Origin: Proteobacteria bacterium UBA7447
GTDB taxonomy: Bacteria; Pseudomonadota; Gammaproteobacteria; Arenicellales; UBA868
DNA length: 9,600 bases
NCBI GenBank assembly: GCA_002477475.1
Contig: DLPX01000012.1
Location: 29,083-38,682, forward strand
Direction of reading: 5' to 3'
Each line of letters begins with the position of its first letter. Position 1 is the stretch's first letter. The position numbers and the translations under genes were made by a program. Below, piece after piece: positions 6,256-9,600 of the stretch. Below the pieces are notes generated by a model. It worked only from the letters and a program-made list of their open reading frames with translations. It did no database searches and was not told where the DNA came from.

Positions 6256-6728
6256 CTGTATTTACTCCCTAAAATCCTTAAACTCTCTCTTTTCTTACTC
6301 TTTCACGGCTCGTGCATCGTCCACCAGCTTGCAGAGCCAACGCTTGGTTTGTCCTTGGGGTTTTGGTCCTGCAGTTCTCGCAAGCCAAACCACTTTACGA
6401 TTGCGGCCATTGACCAACCCCGAACGGCTTGGCGCGCCCACCGATCACCCCACCGAAGACGCACCCACGGTTCGCTGCTGATCCCAAAAGCGAGGACGTC
6501 CTGACCGCTCTGCGCTACAGCGACAGGCGACCCGTTCTTACGCCGGATTTGATCTGCTAGAGGCCCGGAAAAATGCCATCCTGAGATCACATCTGCGAGG
6601 GTGATTTGTTTACATTTACTGAGCATTCAATTGCATGGGAACCCAAAGGACCCTGAATCAAGAATTTCGCAAAACAACTGCGAGAAATTGGTCTAATTAC
6701 CAGGCGCGATTATAGGGATTTAGCCGTG
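6256..6728. other. Gene-poor stretch upstream of iscR
   Basis: This stretch of about 470 bp lies between iscR and the probable ubi terminator and holds no gene I can support. On the minus strand it shows a ribosome-binding site for iscR (AGGGAG), a strong -10 at its far end, a hairpin at 6580-6600 followed by five T, and two overlapping reading frames near iscR. One frame could encode about 107 residues (6303-6626) but is unusually rich in tryptophan and has no ribosome-binding site. The other (6295-6441, GTG start with GGGG six bases before it) would encode a basic 48-residue peptide ending LVDDARAVKE, 39 nt before iscR. Neither resembles a family I know. A long untranslated leader, a small RNA or decayed coding sequence are all possible. 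Confidence 0.5.
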
Positions 6729-6737
6729 AAAACCAAG
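6709..6737 (-). promoter_or_regulatory. Candidate sigma-70 promoter reading toward iscR
   Basis: On the minus strand a perfect TATAAT (6709-6714) is preceded, with a 16-bp spacer, by TTGGTT (6731-6736), which keeps only the TTG part of a consensus -35. Transcription would begin near 6702 and run toward iscR, giving a leader of about 450 nt, or would make a shorter RNA ending at the hairpin at 6580-6600. The -35 overlaps the terminator hairpin of the ubi operon. A perfect -10 in an intergenic region is suggestive but no proof; a promoter closer to iscR was not recognised. Confidence 0.4.
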
Positions 6738-6749
6738 TAAAAGACTTGG
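6729..6749 (-). terminator. Probable rho-independent terminator of the ubiE-ubiJ-ubiB operon
   Basis: On the minus strand CCAAGT (6749-6744), loop CTTTT and ACTTGG (6738-6733) form a perfect 6-bp stem, followed at once by four T (6732-6729). It lies 55 nt after the ubiB stop and before the next gene on the strand, as expected for an operon end. The short stem and four-base T run make it modest in strength, so some read-through toward iscR is possible. Confidence 0.6.
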
Positions 6750-6804
6750 GAATACCCACAACCCAACGAAGAAAGGGGGCAATTTCGACCTCTTAATGCT
6801 AGCC

Positions 6805-8466
6805 TCATCGAGCGCTTTTCTGGCGCAAAAGTGAGACCACAAGAACCATTCCGCCGCTTATCGTCAGCCCGGTGGCGAGAAGATCCGCATAGACGCCGAG
6901 ACCCAGCGATTCTGAAAACAGCGCTGCGGCGATGGCCCCAAGCAACAAAGCGGCGCCTGCCGCCAAACCGTTCCTCTGGCGCTTGGTATTGTTCAGAGCG
7001 CGCTGCAGGGACTCTCGCTCGGCATTGTCCTCGGTACGAAAATAAAGTTCCCCATCGCGCTGGCGTCGAAGCAGCTCGTGCATCAGCCCCGGCAGTTCAG
7101 GCAATAAAGGCAGTACGGCCGGCAATTCTCGACGCAGGGTTTTGACAAAGGCTCTGGGTCCGATTTGATCACGCATCCATCGCTCCAGATACGGCTTGGC
7201 CGTCTCCCAAAGATCCAGATCCGGGTACAACTGCCGGCCGAGACCTTCGATATTGAGCAGTGTTTTCTGCAGCAGAACCAGCTGCGGCTGAACCGGCATA
7301 TCAAATCGCCGGGCCACTTGGAAAAGCCGCACCACAAGATGACCAAAGGAGATCTCGCTGATCGGCCGGGCAAAGATCGGCTCACAGACTGTCCGTACTG
7401 CTGCCTCAAACTCATCGACGCGCGTAGTGGCTGGCACCCAGCCCGCCCGCAAGTGCGCCAGGGCCACTGCCCGGTAGTCCCGGTTGAAGAAAGCCAGCAG
7501 GTTTTCCGCGAGATACTGCTTGTCCGACTCCCCAAGCGTTCCCATGATGCCGAAGTCCACCGCCCGGTACTGCCCGTCCTGACTGACGAAAATATTGCCC
7601 GGGTGCATATCAGCATGAAAAAAGCCGTCGCGAAACGCCTGGGTGAAAAAAATCTCTACCCCGTTGTGGGCGAGCTTGCGTAGATCAACGCCGGCCTCCT
7701 TGATGGCGTCGATGTCCCGGATCGGGATGCCGTCAATACGCTCCATTACCAACACTTCGCGCCGGCTGTGCTCCCAATACACCTTGGGCACATAGATCAT
7801 TTCTGGATCCGGAAAGTTACTGCGCAGTTGGCTGGCATTGGCGCCTTCGCGCATCATGTCCAGCTCGTCGTGTACGGTCTTGTCGTAATCAGCAACCACC
7901 TCGAGCGGACGCAAGCGCTTGGCCGGGGGCCAATGCCGATCGGCAAGACGGGCAATCTGGTAAAGCAATGCCAGATCCTGATCGATCACTGTCTCAATTC
8001 CCGGCCGCAGCACCTTAACGACGACCTCGCTGCCGTCTTTCAGCGTCGCGCAGTGAACCTGCGCAACAGAGGCCGACGCCAGAGGCTCGAGATCGAAGCT
8101 CTCAAAGTGCTCAGAAAGCGGCGCTTGCAATGATCTTTCCACGACTGTTTTTGCCACCGCGCCCGGAAAAGGCGGCACATCGTCCTGCAGCCGGGTGAGT
8201 TCCGCTGCAATATCCGGAGGTATGAGGTCAGGACGGGTGGACAACGCCTGACCGAACTTGACGAAAACCGGGCCGAGTTCCTCCAGCGCTTCTCTCAGGC
8301 GTTGGCCTCGATCGGCGGTTCGGTCGCGGAACCAAAAACCGGGGAAAAGCCATAGCGCGAAGCGATAGGGACGCAGAAGCGATAGGCTGAAAACAAACTC
8401 ATCCAGGCCATGCCGCACCAGCACGCGGACAATGCGGAGTAGGCGCCAGGAGCCGTCGCGAGCCAT
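6805..8466 (-). CDS. ubiB: Ubiquinone biosynthesis ATPase/kinase-like protein UbiB
   Basis: A 553-residue member of the ABC1/ADCK/UbiB atypical kinase-like family, which supports ubiquinone synthesis (classically linked to the C5 hydroxylation step) probably by ATP-dependent handling of lipid intermediates at the inner membrane. Family features are all visible: KFGQALSTRPD (KxGQ, 70-73), alanine-rich loop ASASVAQVH (130-138) replacing the usual glycine-rich loop, Lys151 in VVVKV, ELDMMREGAN (201-210), catalytic-type loop HADMHPGN (284-291) and DFG (304-306). Two hydrophobic segments at about 503-524 and 530-549 form the usual C-terminal membrane anchor. Length matches E. coli UbiB (546). Its ATG at 8464-8466 overlaps the ubiJ stop as ATGA. 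The gene closes the operon; tatABC, which follows in enterobacteria, is absent. Confidence 0.96.
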   Translation of the reverse strand: MARDGSWRLLRIVRVLVRHGLDEFVFSLSLLRPYRFALWLFPGFWFRDRTADRGQRLREALEELGPVFVKFGQALSTRPDLIPPDIAAELTRLQDDVPPFPGAVAKTVVERSLQAPLSEHFESFDLEPLASASVAQVHCATLKDGSEVVVKVLRPGIETVIDQDLALLYQIARLADRHWPPAKRLRPLEVVADYDKTVHDELDMMREGANASQLRSNFPDPEMIYVPKVYWEHSRREVLVMERIDGIPIRDIDAIKEAGVDLRKLAHNGVEIFFTQAFRDGFFHADMHPGNIFVSQDGQYRAVDFGIMGTLGESDKQYLAENLLAFFNRDYRAVALAHLRAGWVPATTRVDEFEAAVRTVCEPIFARPISEISFGHLVVRLFQVARRFDMPVQPQLVLLQKTLLNIEGLGRQLYPDLDLWETAKPYLERWMRDQIGPRAFVKTLRRELPAVLPLLPELPGLMHELLRRQRDGELYFRTEDNAERESLQRALNNTKRQRNGLAAGAALLLGAIAAALFSESLGLGVYADLLATGLTISGGMVLVVSLLRQKSAR

Positions 8467-9083
8467 CAGATCTGATCCTGCTTTACAGCGGCGCGCAGCC
8501 GCTCGATCCGCTGCTGAAGCCGAGCAAAATCATCCCGCAGGGTCTCCACGTTATCGATGAAGCGATCTGCTCTGGGCCGGCTTGCCAGCAGGCGGGTCTC
8601 TTCCACCAGCGTTTCGGCGATGCCGGCAGCCCCGGAGTCGGCGACGTCTTCCGCCCAACGGCCCAAAGAGCGGAACCCATTGGCCGTCTTGCGCGCCAAG
8701 GTATCCCCCATTACCTGTGCAAGCTGCTCCTCAGGATCAAAGTCGATAGCGGAGAAAAGCGCCTTGAGTTCGAGCATCGACTGGGCATCCCCTTCAATGC
8801 GCACTGACCCACTGCGAAAGAGCTCCGGATCCGCGCCCAAGCGGCAAAATGCCATCAGATCACCGGGCGAACCGGCGACCGTGACATCGGGTGCCTGTTC
8901 CGGCTTGTCAATGATGTGGATCCCCTCGTTCTCGATTGCGGCATAACCCGTTACCTCCAGCCCCCGGATTGTGACGGCGATGACTTTGCCTTCGAGATTG
9001 TGCAGGTGAGCGAGCGCCTGCGCGCCCGAATCTCCGATCACACGGTTCAGGATTGCTTCAAGACGGGAGGTCACCGCTTTCAC
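8466..9083 (-). CDS. ubiJ: Ubiquinone biosynthesis accessory factor UbiJ (SCP2 domain)
   Basis: A 205-residue UbiJ, an SCP2-like lipid-binding accessory factor that with UbiK organises the soluble Ubi complex. Identification combines the position between ubiE and ubiB, an N-terminal SCP2-like domain (about 30-115, including LEGKVIAVTIRGLEV and LFRSGSVRIEGDAQSM) and a helical C-terminus ending in a charged coiled-coil stretch (ARLQQRIERLRAAVKQ). Length agrees with E. coli UbiJ (201). The frame continues to an ATG at 9161, but that would overlap ubiE by 68 bp and add a segment not expected in the family. The GTG at 9081-9083, ten bases after the ubiE stop, gives MKAVTSRLEAILNRVI and is preferred. 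A second in-frame GTG at 9072-9074 is possible. Sequence similarity is low in this family, so position carries much of the weight. Confidence 0.87.
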   Translation of the reverse strand: MKAVTSRLEAILNRVIGDSGAQALAHLHNLEGKVIAVTIRGLEVTGYAAIENEGIHIIDKPEQAPDVTVAGSPGDLMAFCRLGADPELFRSGSVRIEGDAQSMLELKALFSAIDFDPEEQLAQVMGDTLARKTANGFRSLGRWAEDVADSGAAGIAETLVEETRLLASRPRADRFIDNVETLRDDFARLQQRIERLRAAVKQDQI

Positions 9084-9093
9084 TGTGCCAGTC

Positions 9094-9600
9094 TCAGTAA
9101 CAAAAACCAGTATGCACCGCGACAATCCCGCCGCTGAGATTGTGATACGCAACATCTTCAAGACCTGCGTCTGACATCATCTGAGCTAGCGTGTCCTGAT
9201 TCGGATGGCGTCGGATCGACTCAACGAGATAGCGATAACTTGGTTCATCTCCTGTCACCATCCGCCCGAGCGGCGGAATCACGGAAAACGAGAAAAGATC
9301 ATAGGCGCGAGACAGAAGGCCCGAGACGGGATGGGAGAATTCCAGTATCAACACCCGGCCGCCCGGTTTGAGCATGCTTTTCATCGATGCCAAGGCTTTA
9401 GGGATACGGGTAACGTTACGCAGACCAAAAGCGATGCTGACGCAGTCAAATTGCGCCGGGGCAAAGGGAAGCGTCTCAGCATCGGCCAGTAATAAATCAA
9501 TATTAGGGCCGATGCCTTTGTCCAGCATGCGGGCCCGACCGCAGGCCAGCATGCTCGCATTGATATCGGTCATCACGACACGGCCAGATGATCCGACCTG
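9094..9600 (-). CDS. ubiE: Ubiquinone/menaquinone C-methyltransferase UbiE (C-terminal part)
   Basis: The C-terminal 168 residues of UbiE, the SAM-dependent methyltransferase that C-methylates demethylated benzoquinol (and demethylmenaquinone where present). The gene begins beyond the right edge; the frame is open without a stop to 9600. Visible class I methyltransferase elements are GRVVMTDINASML (motif I strand end and SAM ribose-binding acidic residue), LLADAETLPF (motif II), the UbiE signature FGLRNVTRIPKAL, GGRVLILEFSHP, and the C-terminal MVTGDEPSYRYLVESIRRHP and NLSGGIVAVHTGF. An ATG at 9571-9573 is internal to the domain and not a start. It is followed by ubiJ after ten bases and heads a ubiE-ubiJ-ubiB operon in the usual gammaproteobacterial order. 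Confidence 0.97.
   Translation of the reverse strand, partial: QVGSSGRVVMTDINASMLACGRARMLDKGIGPNIDLLLADAETLPFAPAQFDCVSIAFGLRNVTRIPKALASMKSMLKPGGRVLILEFSHPVSGLLSRAYDLFSFSVIPPLGRMVTGDEPSYRYLVESIRRHPNQDTLAQMMSDAGLEDVAYHNLSGGIVAVHTGFCY

Noticed and set aside
6256..6330. IscR-binding box upstream of iscR
   Set aside because: The TTTAAGGATTTTAGGGAGTA stretch was compared with the type 1 palindrome, and the region was also scanned for type 2 motifs. Only partial half-site matches were found, which is not enough to call an operator.
6455..6525. tRNA-like stretch on the minus strand (GTAGCGCAGAGCGGT)
   Set aside because: It resembles a D-arm only superficially. No acceptor stem, anticodon stem or GGTTCGA-type T-arm can be folded around it.
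6303..6626. 107-residue minus-strand frame upstream of iscR
   Set aside because: It has about eight tryptophans, no ribosome-binding site and no family resemblance. It overlaps another open frame and is probably chance, so it is mentioned only within the intergenic entry.
9084..9161. Upstream ATG start for ubiJ (231 residues)
   Set aside because: It would overlap the conserved C-terminus of ubiE by 68 bp and add residues not expected in UbiJ. The GTG at 9081-9083, ten bases after the ubiE stop, gives the family length.
1..9600. Mobile elements, CRISPR arrays, defence or biosynthetic islands
   Set aside because: No transposase, integrase, direct-repeat array, tRNA-flanked junction or shift in gene style was seen; all confident genes are core housekeeping or common families.

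Overview
The window reads as ordinary chromosomal DNA of a moderately GC-rich gammaproteobacterium. The evidence is the ubiE-ubiJ-ubiB order (UbiJ is essentially a gammaproteobacterial protein), an IscR whose cluster ligands carry the same residue numbers as E. coli IscR, a SufBCD complex of E. coli type and a MiaB start that closely resembles E. coli MiaB. The exact lineage cannot be read from the sequence. I saw no insertion sequence, phage gene, CRISPR array, tRNA or rRNA.

Layout from left to right. (1) 1-719, minus strand: the N-terminal end of miaB, running off the left edge, preceded by a hotdog-fold acyl-CoA thioesterase. (2) 737-1276, plus strand: the only plus-strand gene, a YdjM/DUF457-type membrane metal-dependent hydrolase, divergent from the thioesterase across only 17 bp. 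(3) 1302-6255, minus strand: a compact iron-sulfur assembly operon transcribed iscR > sufB > sufC > sufD > sufT > Rieske ferredoxin, with ATGA overlaps at sufC/sufD and sufT/Rieske. (4) 6256-6804: a gene-poor stretch with a probable terminator for the upstream ubi operon, a good -10 element and no convincing gene. (5) 6805-9600, minus strand: a ubiquinone operon ubiE (its start lies beyond the right edge) > ubiJ > ubiB, again tightly packed.

How the genes work together: IscR senses [2Fe-2S] status and, from its position as first gene, probably controls the Suf genes. SufBC2D is the scaffold that builds clusters, SufC being the ATPase. SufT is a MIP18-family maturation or carrier factor, and the small Rieske protein is either a client or an electron donor to the assembly. 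MiaB, nearby, is a radical-SAM Fe-S enzyme and a likely client of the pathway. UbiE, UbiJ and UbiB serve aerobic ubiquinone synthesis.

No previously undescribed system is evident. The best leads are the lack of a cysteine desulfurase (sufS) and of sufE, sufU and sufA from the suf operon, the translationally coupled SufT-Rieske pair at its end, the roughly 450-nt unexplained stretch ahead of iscR, and the inverted repeats between sufB and sufC.
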